Positions 1 to 9,648 of a stretch of 50,128 nt of DNA are shown here, in pieces. This stretch comes from Clostridia bacterium (GTDB taxonomy: Bacteria > Bacillota > Clostridia > TANB77 > CAG-508), in contig JAAVZW010000006.1 of NCBI GenBank assembly GCA_022791835.1, positions 1 through 50,128 on the forward strand, in the 5' to 3' direction. Under the pieces are notes generated by a model, which saw nothing but the letters and a program-made list of their open reading frames with translations, made no database searches and had not been told where the DNA came from. The first letter of the stretch is position 1, and every line of letters begins with the position of its first letter. Both the position numbers and the translations under genes were made by a program.

Positions 1-23
1 AATGAGAGTTCCACCTTTCTCAT
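1..23 (-). CDS. 5' end of a minus-strand gene (partial)
   Basis: On the minus strand an AAGGAGG ribosome binding site (positions 29-35) sits five bases ahead of an ATG at 21-23, which opens a frame running off the left edge and starting MRKVEL. Only seven codons are visible. The opening resembles the start of U32-family peptidases, but this is far too short for an assignment. The gene is divergent from the cdaA operon. Confidence 0.45.
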
Positions 24-166
24 AATGTCCTCCTTAGATTTAAATAATATTTTTATTATATCATTTAAGAGAACATATATTTTTTAGTTGGGACATTTTT
101 TCATTTCATTACTTAAGACATTATCACATTTCTTTCATACTCCATACCTAAAATATATAAATATAC

Positions 167-195
167 TTGAATTTTAAAACAAAATATGATATAAC
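167..195 (+). promoter_or_regulatory. Sigma-A-type promoter for the cdaA operon
   Basis: TTGAAT (167-172), a 17-nt spacer and TATAAC (190-195) lie about 50 nt before the first gene of the operon. Read from sequence only. Confidence 0.5.
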
Positions 196-246
196 TAGAG
201 CTAAAGGAAAAAGTTTACGCATATATGAAAGGAATGAGGAAAAAAC

Positions 247-435
247 ATGTCAAAAGAAGAAAATGATTTAGAAAAGAAGAAAAAAATAAAAGAGCCAAAA
301 CCAAAAAAAGAAAAGAAATTAAGAAAGCCAGTCAGCAAGAAAAAACTTGCTCAATCTATAATAATACTAATCTTAGTTGCAGCAATGCTATTATCAGTAG
401 CAGGAACACTAATATACTACTTAATGATGGTATAG
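247..435 (+). CDS. Small lysine-rich single-pass membrane protein
   Basis: This 62-residue protein has a highly basic N-terminal half made mostly of Lys and Glu, then one hydrophobic segment at about residues 36-60. It is preceded by a purine-rich AGGAATGAGG ribosome site. It lies 21 nt before cdaA and is probably cotranscribed with it. The basic cytosolic tail and single helix suggest a small membrane-associated partner, but no family is recognised and no function is claimed. Confidence 0.7.
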   Translation: MSKEENDLEKKKKIKEPKPKKEKKLRKPVSKKKLAQSIIILILVAAMLLSVAGTLIYYLMMV

Positions 436-456
436 TATAAAGAAAAGAGGTATAGT

Positions 457-1362
457 ATGAATAGTAATTTAATAACATCAGTACCAAATAACTTAATGAA
501 TGTCATAACAAATTATGCTCAAGAATTATATGATAATCCATTAAAGTTAATAGTATTGATAATAGACATCACAATAGTAGTCTTAATACTAATAAAATTA
601 TTTAAAATAGTAAAAGACTCAAGGGCATGGCAACTTCTTAAAGGAATATGTTTCCTTATAATAGCAATGGGAATAAGTTCACTATTACACTTAAACATAC
701 TAAACTATATATTAACCTCTTTTGTAACATATGGAACCGTATTTGTAGTTCTATTTCAACCAGAACTGAGACGTTCACTAGAAGAATTAGGAAGCAATAA
801 GTTAACAAGATTTTTTGGAATAGACAAAGATATAGAAACCAAAACAAAAGAAGAAATATATAAAGTAGCAATAGCAGCTTTTGAACTATCAAAAGACAAA
901 ACAGGAGCGCTAATAGTAATAGAGAGAGACATAGAAATAAAAGATATAATTGCAAGTGGAGTAGCAATGGACTCAGAAATATCTCCACAACTATTAGTAA
1001 ACATATTTGTACCAAAGACCCCATTGCATGATGGTGCAGTAGTAATAAGTGGAGGAAGAATAAAAGCAGCGGCATGTATGCTACCACTTGCAGGAGACAA
1101 AGATATAGCAAGAGAATTAGGCACAAGACATAGAGCAGCAATAGGAATATCAAAAGAATCAGACGCAATAGCAGTAGTAGTATCAGAAGAAACAGGAAAA
1201 GTTTCAATAGCAAAAGATGGTACACTAATAGCAGATGTAAGAGAAGAAGCATTAAAAAAGATACTTATAAAGAATCTAATCATAAAAAGAAAACTAGAAG
1301 ATGCCAAAACTAGAGCAGAAATAATAAAGAGACATAAAGTAGAAAAATCAGAAAATAAATAA
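457..1362 (+). CDS. cdaA: Diadenylate cyclase, membrane-bound CdaA type
   Basis: This enzyme makes cyclic-di-AMP from two ATP at the membrane; the nucleotide controls potassium, osmotic and wall homeostasis in Firmicutes. Three transmembrane helices occupy roughly residues 30-105 and are followed by a DAC domain. Both family signatures are present: Asp-Gly-Ala at residues 192-194 and Arg-His-Arg at 224-226. The length of 301 aa is close to the usual CdaA length. It is second in an operon after a small membrane protein. The common partner genes cdaR and glmM do not follow here; an HtrA-like protease does. No CGG codon occurs. Confidence 0.95.
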   Translation: MNSNLITSVPNNLMNVITNYAQELYDNPLKLIVLIIDITIVVLILIKLFKIVKDSRAWQLLKGICFLIIAMGISSLLHLNILNYILTSFVTYGTVFVVLFQPELRRSLEELGSNKLTRFFGIDKDIETKTKEEIYKVAIAAFELSKDKTGALIVIERDIEIKDIIASGVAMDSEISPQLLVNIFVPKTPLHDGAVVISGGRIKAAACMLPLAGDKDIARELGTRHRAAIGISKESDAIAVVVSEETGKVSIAKDGTLIADVREEALKKILIKNLIIKRKLEDAKTRAEIIKRHKVEKSENK

Positions 1363-1453
1363 TTTATGAACCTTTACAATACATTCACATATAATACACA
1401 AAAATAGTGTAATATATTAACATGAAAACTAGAAAAAAATGGAGGAATTCATA

Positions 1454-2680
1454 ATGGAAGAAAATCAAAAAGAAAATTTTAATCAAAGTGAAGACAAATT
1501 CAAGAGCATAAGTGTGCAAAAACCAAAAAAACATGGAATGCTAAAAACAGTAGTAGTTCCATTTGCGTCGGGAATAATAGGAGCAAGCTTAGTAGTAGGA
1601 GTATGCTTTGGAGTACCAAAAATAAGAGAAATAATATTGCCATCAGGTCAAGGCACAAGCATATTACAAACTAATACTAATAAAACGACTGAAGATAGTA
1701 AAATAAATGCAACAGCAATATCTCTTCAAGGCTATTCAGAAACAGCAATGGGAGTAGCAGAAAAAGTACAACCATCAATAGTAGGTATACAAATAGAATA
1801 TAATGTAAACTCATTCTTTGGACAAAGCACATCAACTGCAACAGGATCAGGTATAATTATTTCAGAAGATGGATATATACTTACAAATAACCACGTAGTA
1901 AGTGCAAGTACAAGTTCATCATACTATGAAGTAACAGATGCAAAATCAGTAAAAGTAACACTATACAATGACGAGACAGTATATGATGCAAAAATAGTAG
2001 GAAAAGATGATAAAACAGATTTAGCAGTTATAAAAATAGAAAAAGACGGATTAACAAAAGCAGAATTAGGCGATTCAAGTACAGTAAAAGTAGGAGAATT
2101 TGTAATGGCAGTAGGATGCCCTCTAGGACTAAATACAACAGTAACTCAAGGTATAATAAGTGCAGTAGATAGAACAGTAACAGCAGAAGGTAATAAATAT
2201 GTAGTGCTTCAAACAGATGCTGCAATAAACTCAGGAAACAGTGGAGGTGCATTAGTTAACAGTAAAGGACAAGTAATAGGAATAAACACACTAAAACTTT
2301 CAGGCAATGGAATAGAAGGAATAGGCTTTGCAATACCAATAAGTTCAACAACAGAGATAGTAGCACAACTAATAGAAAACAAAAAAGTAATTAGACCATA
2401 TCTAGGAATAGAAGGAATAGCACTAACAGATGAAATGGCAACACAATATAAACTAGTAAAAGGCGTATATATAAGCAAAGTACAAAACTTTACAGCAGCA
2501 CAGAAGGCAGGATTAGAGATAGGAGACGTAATAACAGAAATAGATGGAAATAAAATAGAAACAGTAGAAGACATAGACAAAATAAAAGAAAGCCATAAAA
2601 TAGGAGATAAGTTAACTATCAAAGTATATAGAAACAAAGAATACAAAGATTTGAAATTAACTCTAGAAGAACAGCCATAA
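1454..2680 (+). CDS. htrA: HtrA/DegP-like membrane-anchored serine protease
   Basis: This is a trypsin-like quality-control protease acting outside the membrane. A cytosolic N-terminus is followed by one transmembrane segment near residues 35-55. The catalytic triad is visible as His147 in NNHVV, Asp189 in TDLAVI and Ser263 in GNSGG. One PDZ domain occupies about residues 310-405. The ATG at 1454 was chosen because GGAGG at 1441-1445 lies just before it; an in-frame ATG at 1439 precedes that site. The ortholog could equally be called degP, htrB or yyxA. It lies 20 nt before deoD. Confidence 0.92.
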   Translation: MEENQKENFNQSEDKFKSISVQKPKKHGMLKTVVVPFASGIIGASLVVGVCFGVPKIREIILPSGQGTSILQTNTNKTTEDSKINATAISLQGYSETAMGVAEKVQPSIVGIQIEYNVNSFFGQSTSTATGSGIIISEDGYILTNNHVVSASTSSSYYEVTDAKSVKVTLYNDETVYDAKIVGKDDKTDLAVIKIEKDGLTKAELGDSSTVKVGEFVMAVGCPLGLNTTVTQGIISAVDRTVTAEGNKYVVLQTDAAINSGNSGGALVNSKGQVIGINTLKLSGNGIEGIGFAIPISSTTEIVAQLIENKKVIRPYLGIEGIALTDEMATQYKLVKGVYISKVQNFTAAQKAGLEIGDVITEIDGNKIETVEDIDKIKESHKIGDKLTIKVYRNKEYKDLKLTLEEQP

Positions 2681-2700
2681 AAGGCTAAGAAGGAGGAAAA

Positions 2701-3420
2701 ATGACCCCACATAATGAAGCAAAGCTTGGTGAGATAGCAAAAAAAGTACTAATGGCAGGTGATCCATTAAGGGTAAAATATATAGCAGAAAATTATTTAG
2801 AAGATTACAAACTAGTAAACCAAGTAAGAGGAATGTATTGTTACACAGGAAAATACAAAAACAAAGAAATATCAGTAATGGCACATGGAATGGGAATACC
2901 AAGCATGGGAATATATTCATATGAGTTATTCCATTATTATGAAGTAGAACAAATCATAAGAATAGGATCATGTGGAGCAATAGTAGATGAGCTAAACCTA
3001 AACGATATAATCTTAGCAGACAAATCATATACAGAAGGAAACTATGCATACAATTTCGACAATAAAGAATGTCATATAGTAAAATCAAGTGAAGAAATAA
3101 ACAAAAAAATTGAACAAGTAGCAAAAGAACAGAAGGTAGAATATATAAAAGGAGACATACTTTGCAATGAATGCTTTGACCTATATCTACCAGATAAAGA
3201 TGCTTTAATAAAAAGAGCACCAAAAGAAGTAAACTTACTAGTATCAGAAATGGAAACATTTGCATTATTCTATAATGCGAAAAGAGAAAACAAAAAAGCC
3301 ACATGTTTGCTAACAGTAGTAGATGTGCCAAAAGAAGCAAAAGGACTAACACCAGAAGAAAGAGAAACAGCACTTAACCAAATGATAAATCTAGCTTTAG
3401 AAACAATTATAAAAGACTAA
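2701..3420 (+). CDS. deoD: Purine nucleoside phosphorylase, DeoD type
   Basis: This cytosolic enzyme splits purine (deoxy)nucleosides with phosphate into base and (deoxy)ribose-1-phosphate, in salvage. The protein has the hexameric NP-I family layout: a phosphate-binding GDPLR motif near residue 20, a GMGIPS segment near 62, RIGSCG near 87, and the ME[TA] ribose-binding Met-Glu near 182. The length of 239 aa matches the family. AAGGAGG lies seven nt before the start. It is tightly spaced between htrA and ppaC, so probably in one transcript. Confidence 0.93.
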   Translation: MTPHNEAKLGEIAKKVLMAGDPLRVKYIAENYLEDYKLVNQVRGMYCYTGKYKNKEISVMAHGMGIPSMGIYSYELFHYYEVEQIIRIGSCGAIVDELNLNDIILADKSYTEGNYAYNFDNKECHIVKSSEEINKKIEQVAKEQKVEYIKGDILCNECFDLYLPDKDALIKRAPKEVNLLVSEMETFALFYNAKRENKKATCLLTVVDVPKEAKGLTPEERETALNQMINLALETIIKD

Positions 3421-3462
3421 AATATAAACATAAAAATAAAAAGTAAAAAGGAAGGAACAAAA

Positions 3463-4386
3463 ATGGAAAAAACATTTATTTTTGGGCATACAAACCCAGA
3501 TACAGACTCAATCACATCAAGTATAGTAATGGAAAACTTAGAAAAAAAACTAGGAAATGAAAGAGCAAAAGCATATAAGTTAGGCAAAATAAATAAAGAA
3601 ACAGAATTTGTATTAAACTATTTTAAAGTACAAGAACCAGAAACACTAGAAAACATAGAAGAAAAAGCAAATGTAATCCTAGTAGACCATAACGCATTTA
3701 CACAAAGTGTAAACGGAATAGAAAAAGCAAATATACTAAAAGTAGTAGATCACCACTGCATATCAAACTTTGAAACAAAAACGCCATTATACTATTTAGC
3801 AGAACCAGTAGGATGTACAGAAACAATAATTTACGGATTATACAAATCAAATGGAATAGAAATAGAAAAAGTAATTGCAGGACTAATGGTAAGTGCTATA
3901 ATATCAGACACTTTATTATTCAAATCACCAACATGCACAGAAAAAGACATAAGTGTTGCAAAAGAATTAGCTCAAATAGCAGAAATAGACTTAGAAGCAT
4001 ATGGAATGGAAATGCTAAAAGCAGGCACAGACCTATCAGACTTCACACCAGAAGAGCTAATAAGCATAGACTCAAAAAATATAGACTCAAATGGAGTAAG
4101 TATACAAGTAGCACAAGTAAATACAGCATGCATAGAAGATGTACTAAAATCACAAAAAGAAATAGAACAAGCAATGGAAAACTACATAGATAAAAACGGA
4201 ATACACTTATTCATGTTATGTATAACAGATATAATAAACAGCAATTCAGAAGCAATAGTACTAGGAGAAAAAAAAGAAATAGCAGAAAAAGCATTCAAAA
4301 TGGAAATAAAAGAAAACAGAATGTTTTTACCAGGAGTAGTCTCAAGAAAAAAACAAGTATTTCCAGTATTAATGGAAAATACTTAA
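3463..4386 (+). CDS. ppaC: Manganese-dependent inorganic pyrophosphatase
   Basis: This family II soluble pyrophosphatase hydrolyses PPi to two phosphates. DHH-family motifs are clear: GHTNPDTDS near residue 8, VDHN near 73, and the signature VDHHC near 95. A DHHA2 domain fills the C-terminal third, with the SRKKQ motif at about residue 296. At 307 aa it is the standard CBS-free length. It lies 19 nt before pgi and 42 nt after deoD. Confidence 0.94.
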   Translation: MEKTFIFGHTNPDTDSITSSIVMENLEKKLGNERAKAYKLGKINKETEFVLNYFKVQEPETLENIEEKANVILVDHNAFTQSVNGIEKANILKVVDHHCISNFETKTPLYYLAEPVGCTETIIYGLYKSNGIEIEKVIAGLMVSAIISDTLLFKSPTCTEKDISVAKELAQIAEIDLEAYGMEMLKAGTDLSDFTPEELISIDSKNIDSNGVSIQVAQVNTACIEDVLKSQKEIEQAMENYIDKNGIHLFMLCITDIINSNSEAIVLGEKKEIAEKAFKMEIKENRMFLPGVVSRKKQVFPVLMENT

Positions 4387-4405
4387 AAATAAGGAGGAAA
4401 TACAA

Positions 4406-5704
4406 ATGTCAAATTTAAAAGTAGACTTAAAGAGCTCAAATGTAGACATGCAAAATATTTTAGAATATAAGGAACAGGTAAAAGAAATAGACACAAAACT
4501 TCGTACAAATTCTAATGACCAAAGTGATTTCCGTGGATGGATAGAACTTCCAACAAACTATGATAAAGAAGAGTTTTCAAGGATAAAAGAAGCAGCAAAA
4601 AAAATCCAAAGTGATTCAGAAGTATTTGTCAGCATAGGTATAGGAGGCTCATATTTAGGTGCTAGAGCAGTTATAGATAGTCTAACAAGTACATTCTATA
4701 ACTATAAAAAACAAAGCACACCACAAATGCTATATGCAGGGAATAATATAAGTCCAGTATATCTGAATGAATTAATAGACCTAATAGGAGATAGAGATTT
4801 CTCAATAAATGTAATCTCAAAGTCAGGAACAACAACAGAACCAGCAATAGCTTTTAGAGTATTTAGAGAAATATTAGAAAACAAATATGGAGTAGAAGAA
4901 GCAAGAAAAAGAATATATGTTACAACAGACAAAGCAAAGGGAGCTTTAAAACAATTATCAATAGAAGAAGGCTATGAGACATTTGTAGTACCAGATAATA
5001 TTGGTGGAAGATACTCAGTGCTTACAGCAGTAGGATTATTGCCAATAGCTGTAGCAGGGATAAATATAGATGCTTTGATGCAAGGTGCAAAAGAAGCACA
5101 AGATAAATACCAAGATAGTGATTTAAAATATAATGAATGTTATCAATATGCAGTTGCAAGAAATATTTTGCATAAAGACCAAAAAGATATAGAAATACTA
5201 GTAAACTATGAGCCTAAATTACACTATTTTACAGAATGGTGGAAGCAATTATATGGAGAAAGTGAAGGGAAAATGGGAAGAGGAATATTCCCAGCAGGAG
5301 TAGACTTCACAACAGATTTACACTCAATGGGGCAATACATCCAAGAAGGAAAGAGACATTTATTTGAAACAGTAATAAATATAGAAGAATCAGCAAGTGA
5401 TATCTTAATGAAAGAAGAAGAAGACAACTTAGATGGATTAAATTATTTGAGTGGAAAGACAATGGACTATGTAAACAAAAAGGCAATGGAAGGTACAATA
5501 GAAGCACATGTTAAAGGAAGAGTTCCGAATATAGTGATAAACATAGATAAACTAGATGAAAAAACAGTAGGACATCTTATCTATTTCTTCGAGTTAGCTT
5601 GTGCAGTATCAGGAAATATCTTAGGAGTAAATCCATTTAATCAACCAGGCGTAGAAGAATATAAGAAAAACATGTTTAGATTGCTAGAAAAACCAGGATA
5701 TTAA
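4406..5704 (+). CDS. pgi: Glucose-6-phosphate isomerase
   Basis: This is a cytosolic glycolytic enzyme interconverting glucose-6-phosphate and fructose-6-phosphate. Sugar-phosphate-binding motifs are present: the [13 protein letters not shown] segment near residue 75 and SKSGTTTEP near 140. The catalytic Glu lies in the GESEGK region near 290. At 432 aa it matches the short Gram-positive form. It is the last gene of the run that began with htrA and is followed by a terminator. It has no CGG codon and no frame interruption. Confidence 0.95.
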   Translation: MSNLKVDLKSSNVDMQNILEYKEQVKEIDTKLRTNSNDQSDFRGWIELPTNYDKEEFSRIKEAAKKIQSDSEVFVSIGIGGSYLGARAVIDSLTSTFYNYKKQSTPQMLYAGNNISPVYLNELIDLIGDRDFSINVISKSGTTTEPAIAFRVFREILENKYGVEEARKRIYVTTDKAKGALKQLSIEEGYETFVVPDNIGGRYSVLTAVGLLPIAVAGINIDALMQGAKEAQDKYQDSDLKYNECYQYAVARNILHKDQKDIEILVNYEPKLHYFTEWWKQLYGESEGKMGRGIFPAGVDFTTDLHSMGQYIQEGKRHLFETVINIEESASDILMKEEEDNLDGLNYLSGKTMDYVNKKAMEGTIEAHVKGRVPNIVINIDKLDEKTVGHLIYFFELACAVSGNILGVNPFNQPGVEEYKKNMFRLLEKPGY

Positions 5705-5734
5705 TAGTTTTGATGTAATAGATAAATTGTAGGT

Positions 5735-5769
5735 AAGAAGTCAGTTAAATATACTGAACTTCTTATTTT
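5735..5769 (+). terminator. Rho-independent terminator after pgi
   Basis: An 11-12 bp stem (AAGAAGTCAGT at 5735-5745, partner at 5753-5764) is followed by a run of T. Confidence 0.75.
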
Positions 5770-5830
5770 TCTGTTAATATTGAACTGTTACCTTAAAAGT
5801 GGACAGTAAAAAGAAAGGGAGGCTCTCTGG

Positions 5831-5870
5831 AAAGTATTGTAGTTATTTCTGCAATACTTTTTCTTTTTTT
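5831..5870 (+). terminator. Stem-loop with T tract in the pgi/dockerin intergenic region
   Basis: AAAGTATTG (5831-5839) pairs with CAATACTTT (5852-5860) and a T-rich run follows. The bases just upstream (AAAGAAAGGGAGGCTCTCTG) resemble a segment before the similar hairpin at 7598-7640. It may end a short untranslated RNA. The rest of 5705-6000 holds only the pgi terminator and the 5943 promoter. Confidence 0.5.
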
Positions 5871-5942
5871 AGTATACCCTCTAATTATAGTATTAAGTTG
5901 ATATTATAAAATATAGAAATTATTAATTTTACTAAAAACTCC

Positions 5943-5971
5943 TTGACAAAACTAATAAGTTAACATATACT
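5943..5971 (+). promoter_or_regulatory. Consensus sigma-A promoter for the dockerin protein gene
   Basis: TTGACA (5943-5948), exactly 17 nt, then TATACT (5966-5971). AAGGAGG follows at 5989-5995, ahead of the ATG at 6001. Confidence 0.75.
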
Positions 5972-6000
5972 TATAAAAACAAATAAACAAGGAGGTAAAA

Positions 6001-7506
6001 ATGAAACGAAAAGTTTTGATAATAACTACATTAACAATTCTAATCTTACCTATCTTAACACAAACAACAAATGCAAATACATATTTTTACGAATTAGAAG
6101 GTAAACAAACAAACAACATATCTACACAAAATTATTCAATATACACAGAAACAACAAAATCATACCTGTATGAAAATATAGACAAAACTATTTCAAGAGT
6201 AGAATATATACCACATGAAAATAAAATTCTCATTGAGACATATAATAATTTATACAAACTAAAAAGTACAAAAAAACTAAACTGCTCTCTACCAATATTT
6301 GGAGGGTTTTACAGTGGAATGAAGTATAATTTCATGGTTCTGGGACAATTAAATTTAACAGAAAATAACACTATTCCAATATTTAGAATAGAAAAATATT
6401 CAAAAGATTGGAAAAAACTTGGAGTAGCAGAGCTAAACAACTGCAATACAATAATTCCATTTGATGCAGGAAGTTGTAGAATGGCAGAAGAGGATGGGAT
6501 ACTATATATAGAAACATGTCATGGGATGTACAAATCTTCTGATGGGTGTAACCATCAAGCAAATCTAGGGATAGAAATAAACATTGAAAATATGCAAATC
6601 ATATATTCTAGGAGCAATATAGAATATATAGGAACAGGATATGTAACCCATTCATTTAATCAATTTATTCAAGTAGAAAATGGCTATACCTATACAGTTA
6701 ACCACGGAGATGCATGTCCTAGGTCAATAGTATTGATAAAAAGAGGAAAACAAGCTATATGGGCTAAATCATACGTAGATGTTCTAAAAATTCCAGGAGA
6801 AATAGGAGACAATAATACAGGCACTAGCATAGGCGGTTTCGAAATTTCAAGTAATAATTGTTTAATAGCAGGAAATTCAATACTTAAAAATACAAAAATA
6901 TTGAATAGAAAATACAATAGAAATATATTTCTGAGTATAATACCAAAAGGAGAAATGAAAGAAGAAAAAACAAATACAATTTGGTTAACAAATTATACAG
7001 ATAAGGATAGAATAAATACATCAACACCACATTTAGTGAAGATAAACGAGAGGTGTTTTGCAGTAATGTGGGAAGAGTATGAAGAAAATTGTACAAGAGT
7101 AAAAATTGCAATAGTAGATGAAAATGGTAACAAAACTAAAGAAGTAATAACTTTAGAAGCACAACTATCAGACTGTAAACCTATAGTAAATAATAATAAA
7201 TTAACATGGTATGTATCAATAAATAATAAAAAAGTAATAATGTATGCAGTAGATTTGAACAGCGATTATATTTATGAAAAGGATATAATAGAAAACAATA
7301 AATTACTCATAGGAGACACAAATGGAGATGGAAAAGTAGACACAAAGGATGCAAGAATAATATTGCTTTTTTATGTAGGAAAAGAACAAATAAATTTAAA
7401 AAATAGAAATATTCTAGATGTAAATAAAGATGGAAAGATAGATACTAAAGATGCAAGAGAAATACTACTGTATTATGTAGGCAAAAATAAAAGCTTTGGA
7501 GATTGA
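6001..7506 (+). CDS. Secreted protein with C-terminal dockerin
   Basis: The protein begins with a signal peptide (Lys/Arg, hydrophobic core to about residue 20, cleavage near TTNA). A long beta-rich region of about 400 residues has no family I recognise. The last 60 residues form a type I dockerin: two Ca-binding repeats (GDTNGDGKVDTKDA near 441 and DVNKDGKIDTKDA near 474), each followed by an ILL-FYVGK-type helix. The dockerin should bind a cohesin, and two cohesin proteins are encoded at 9649 and 13679. It has its own promoter and appears monocistronic. What the N-terminal part does is unknown. Confidence 0.85.
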   Translation: MKRKVLIITTLTILILPILTQTTNANTYFYELEGKQTNNISTQNYSIYTETTKSYLYENIDKTISRVEYIPHENKILIETYNNLYKLKSTKKLNCSLPIFGGFYSGMKYNFMVLGQLNLTENNTIPIFRIEKYSKDWKKLGVAELNNCNTIIPFDAGSCRMAEEDGILYIETCHGMYKSSDGCNHQANLGIEINIENMQIIYSRSNIEYIGTGYVTHSFNQFIQVENGYTYTVNHGDACPRSIVLIKRGKQAIWAKSYVDVLKIPGEIGDNNTGTSIGGFEISSNNCLIAGNSILKNTKILNRKYNRNIFLSIIPKGEMKEEKTNTIWLTNYTDKDRINTSTPHLVKINERCFAVMWEEYEENCTRVKIAIVDENGNKTKEVITLEAQLSDCKPIVNNNKLTWYVSINNKKVIMYAVDLNSDYIYEKDIIENNKLLIGDTNGDGKVDTKDARIILLFYVGKEQINLKNRNILDVNKDGKIDTKDAREILLYYVGKNKSFGD

Positions 7507-7529
7507 AATAACAAAATTTTACAAAAAAC

Positions 7530-7558
7530 TTGACAAATAATAAAATAGATAGTAAAAT
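7530..7558 (+). promoter_or_regulatory. Sigma-A-type promoter of a possible short RNA
   Basis: TTGACA (7530-7535), a 17-nt spacer and TAAAAT (7553-7558). Only about 75 nt separate the expected start from the hairpin at 7598-7640, and no ORF with a ribosome site lies between. Confidence 0.5.
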
Positions 7559-7597
7559 ATTAATGTGGAAAAAGGACAATATAAATAATATATGAAA

Positions 7598-7640
7598 GAA
7601 AATGGGGGCTTTCTGTAAGAAGTGTACCATTTTCTTTTTT
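7598..7640 (+). terminator. Rho-independent terminator, possible end of a short RNA
   Basis: GAAAATGG (7598-7605) pairs with CCATTTTC (7627-7634), followed by TTTTTT. It may end readthrough from the dockerin gene or a short RNA started at 7530. Confidence 0.6.
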
Positions 7641-7655
7641 GTTTCAAAATTTATA

Positions 7656-7684
7656 TTGACATTCCATTTACCGAATGGTAAAAT
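7656..7684 (+). promoter_or_regulatory. Sigma-A promoter with an inverted repeat in the spacer
   Basis: TTGACA (7656-7661), 17 nt, TAAAAT (7679-7684). The spacer contains CCATT-taccg-AATGG, an inverted repeat placed where a repressor would block polymerase. It drives the coiled-coil gene at 7715. Confidence 0.55.
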
Positions 7685-7714
7685 TAAATAGTGAAAGAAA
7701 GGAGGCGAAAGACT

Positions 7715-8254
7715 ATGACAGAAGAACAATTTAGAACAATAACAAAAGAACTAATGGAAGCAGTAAGTAAAACAATACAACAGGAAATGAAACAATTCAG
7801 AGAAGAAATGCAAGGCGAAATGAAACAATTCAAAGAAGAAATGCAACAAGACATGAAAGAATTCAAAAAAGATATAAGATCACAGTTAAATAGGATGCAA
7901 AGTAGTATAGATAATTTAACAGTACAAGTAAGTAGCTTAACTCTTCGTGTAGATGAATTAACAAAGCAAGTTTCAGCAAATACAGAAGCAATTCAAAAAC
8001 ATGACAAAATAATAGAAGCTAATAGACAACAACTAGTTTTACTTACAGAAACAGTAACAAGCATTAAAATAACACAAGATGATATGAAACAAAAGACAGA
8101 AAAAAGATATAGAGAATTTGAAGACTATAAGAAAATTAACGAAGGATCACATTCAAACATAATTAGTATCATAGAAAGCAGATTTCAAACATCAGAAAAT
8201 GGAAATACTAAAACACAAAAAGATATCTCTAAAATGCAACTTTGCCATAAATAA
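7715..8254 (+). CDS. Coiled-coil protein of unknown function
   Basis: This protein of 179 residues is almost wholly helical, with no signal peptide or membrane segment. Residues 20-55 hold near-repeats of a 'MKQF.EEMQ' unit, followed by a long heptad-rich coiled coil (IDNLTVQVSSL...). The ATG at 7715 is chosen because AAGGAGG lies at 7699-7705, while an in-frame GTG at 7691 precedes that site. A dedicated promoter lies at 7656. Similar short coiled-coil proteins occur in Firmicutes and phages, but no specific role can be read here. Confidence 0.75.
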   Translation: MTEEQFRTITKELMEAVSKTIQQEMKQFREEMQGEMKQFKEEMQQDMKEFKKDIRSQLNRMQSSIDNLTVQVSSLTLRVDELTKQVSANTEAIQKHDKIIEANRQQLVLLTETVTSIKITQDDMKQKTEKRYREFEDYKKINEGSHSNIISIIESRFQTSENGNTKTQKDISKMQLCHK

Positions 8255-8276
8255 AAAATCTTTTAAAAAGTAAAAA

Positions 8277-8333
8277 AATAGATGCCTTATAAATGAGCAC
8301 AAATAAAAAGTGATTATTTATAAGGCATCTATT
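8277..8333. repeat. Perfect 18-bp inverted repeat (long hairpin)
   Basis: AATAGATGCCTTATAAAT (8277-8294) is repeated inverted at 8316-8333 around a 21-nt loop. A-rich flanking on the left would give a T run on the minus strand, and there is no clear T run on the plus side. It probably ends transcription after the coiled-coil gene, possibly in both directions. Otherwise 8255-8513 holds only a promoter candidate. Confidence 0.6.
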
Positions 8334-8465
8334 AAGTAAAAATAGCTTATTTTCAAAAAAATTAACCAAACATATTGCAAATTACATAAAAATGCTGTAT
8401 AATAAAACCCTATAGACATAATATTACAGATGTATTAAGTTTCTATTACATTTCTGTAAATACTA

Positions 8466-8493
8466 TTGACTTATGTGAAAAATCGAATAAAAT
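8466..8493 (+). promoter_or_regulatory. Candidate promoter for rsmD
   Basis: TTGACT (8466-8471) and TAAAAT (8488-8493) are 16 nt apart, 20 nt before the GTG start of rsmD. Confidence 0.4.
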
Positions 8494-8513
8494 ATAAAGT
8501 GAGAAAAGGAAAA

Positions 8514-9063
8514 GTGAGAATAATAAGTGGTAAAGCACGAGGTACAAAATTAGAAACTTTAGAACGGAGAAAGCACAAGACCTACACTAGATAGAGTTAA
8601 AGAAGCACTTTTTAGCATAATACAAACATACATATATGATGCAGAAGTTCTAGATTTATTTTCTGGAAGTGGAGCATTAGCATTAGAAAGTATTAGTAGA
8701 GGAGCAAAAAGTGCAATACTATGTGATAATTCAAGAAAAGCAATTCAAGTAATAAAAACGAATACTGAAAAAACTCACTTACAAGAACAAGTAGAGATAA
8801 TAAATGCAAACTATAATAAATGTTTAGAACAAATAAAAACAAAAAAATTTGATATCATCTTCTTAGACCCACCATATAAGACAGAAATGGGAATAGAAGC
8901 AATAAATATAATAATTAAAAATAATATGCTTAAAGAAGAAGGAATAATAGTATTTGAGACAGACCAAAACAAATACATTAGCGAAGCTGAACAACTTGCT
9001 AAAGTAATAGACATAAGAAAATATGGTAGAGTTACCTTGGTTTTCTTAGGTCGAAAGGAGTAA
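8514..9063 (+). CDS. rsmD: 16S rRNA (guanine966-N2)-methyltransferase, one +1 CGG shift
   Basis: This SAM-dependent enzyme methylates G966 of 16S rRNA. A GTG start at 8514 opens the family N-terminus (RIISGKARG). After codon 17 the frame meets CGG (C at 8565); skipping the C gives GESTRPTLDRVKEALFS, the conserved substrate-binding start, where a straight reading stops at once. The corrected protein is 182 aa, the normal length, with the SAM motif LDLFSGSGAL and the catalytic DPPY motif. The stop is at 9061-9063. It lies 9 nt before the next gene. A pseudogene is unlikely because everything else is intact. Confidence 0.9.
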
Positions 9064-9072
9064 AACATACTT

Positions 9073-9510
9073 ATGGAAATATTTACATTATTAGAAACAT
9101 TAGAAGAAATAATAGAAAATGCAAAAAACGTACCTTTTAGTAATAAAGGTATTGTTGACAAAGAGGAATTTCTTGATTTAATAAAAGAAATAAGAATAAA
9201 ACTCCCAGAAGAACTAAAGCAAGCCAAATGGGTTAAAGAAGAAAGAACAAGAATCTTAATAGAAGCACAAAAAGAAGCAGAAGAAATAGTAAAAGAAGCA
9301 GAAAATAGAATAATAGCAATGATAGACGAACATGAAATAACAAGAAAAGCATATGAACAAAAAGCAGAAATAATTGAAACAGCAAACGAAATGGCTAGGG
9401 AAATTTCAAACGGAACAAAAGAACATGCAGATGCATTACTCGGAAACATAGAAACAATATTAGAAGATACACTTAGAACAATACAAAATAATCGTAGAGA
9501 ATTAAAATAA
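9073..9510 (+). CDS. Coiled-coil protein downstream of rsmD
   Basis: This 145-residue, highly charged helical protein has a continuous coiled coil from about residue 50 to 120 (EAQKEAEEIVKEAENR) resembling F-ATPase b-subunit or DivIVA-like helices. There is no membrane segment. It begins 10 nt after rsmD, and the ribosome site GAAAGGAG lies inside the rsmD 3' end, suggesting coupled expression. Such genes are often annotated loosely as 'ATPase' in Clostridia. I do not assign a function. Confidence 0.7.
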   Translation: MEIFTLLETLEEIIENAKNVPFSNKGIVDKEEFLDLIKEIRIKLPEELKQAKWVKEERTRILIEAQKEAEEIVKEAENRIIAMIDEHEITRKAYEQKAEIIETANEMAREISNGTKEHADALLGNIETILEDTLRTIQNNRRELK

Positions 9511-9535
9511 GTACCAAAGTCGGTACTTGTTTTTT
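9509..9535 (+). terminator. Rho-independent terminator
   Basis: AAGTACC pairs with GGTACTT around a 6-nt loop (9509-9528), and a T-rich run follows. It overlaps the stop codon of the coiled-coil gene. Confidence 0.75.
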
Positions 9536-9648
9536 ATTTTTTATTTCTTAAATTTCTAATTTATTTATAAAATTCAAATTTTTACCAAATAATTAAAACC
9601 AAGAGAGGACACAATAAAAATGCAAAATAAAAAAGGAGGAAAAATTTA

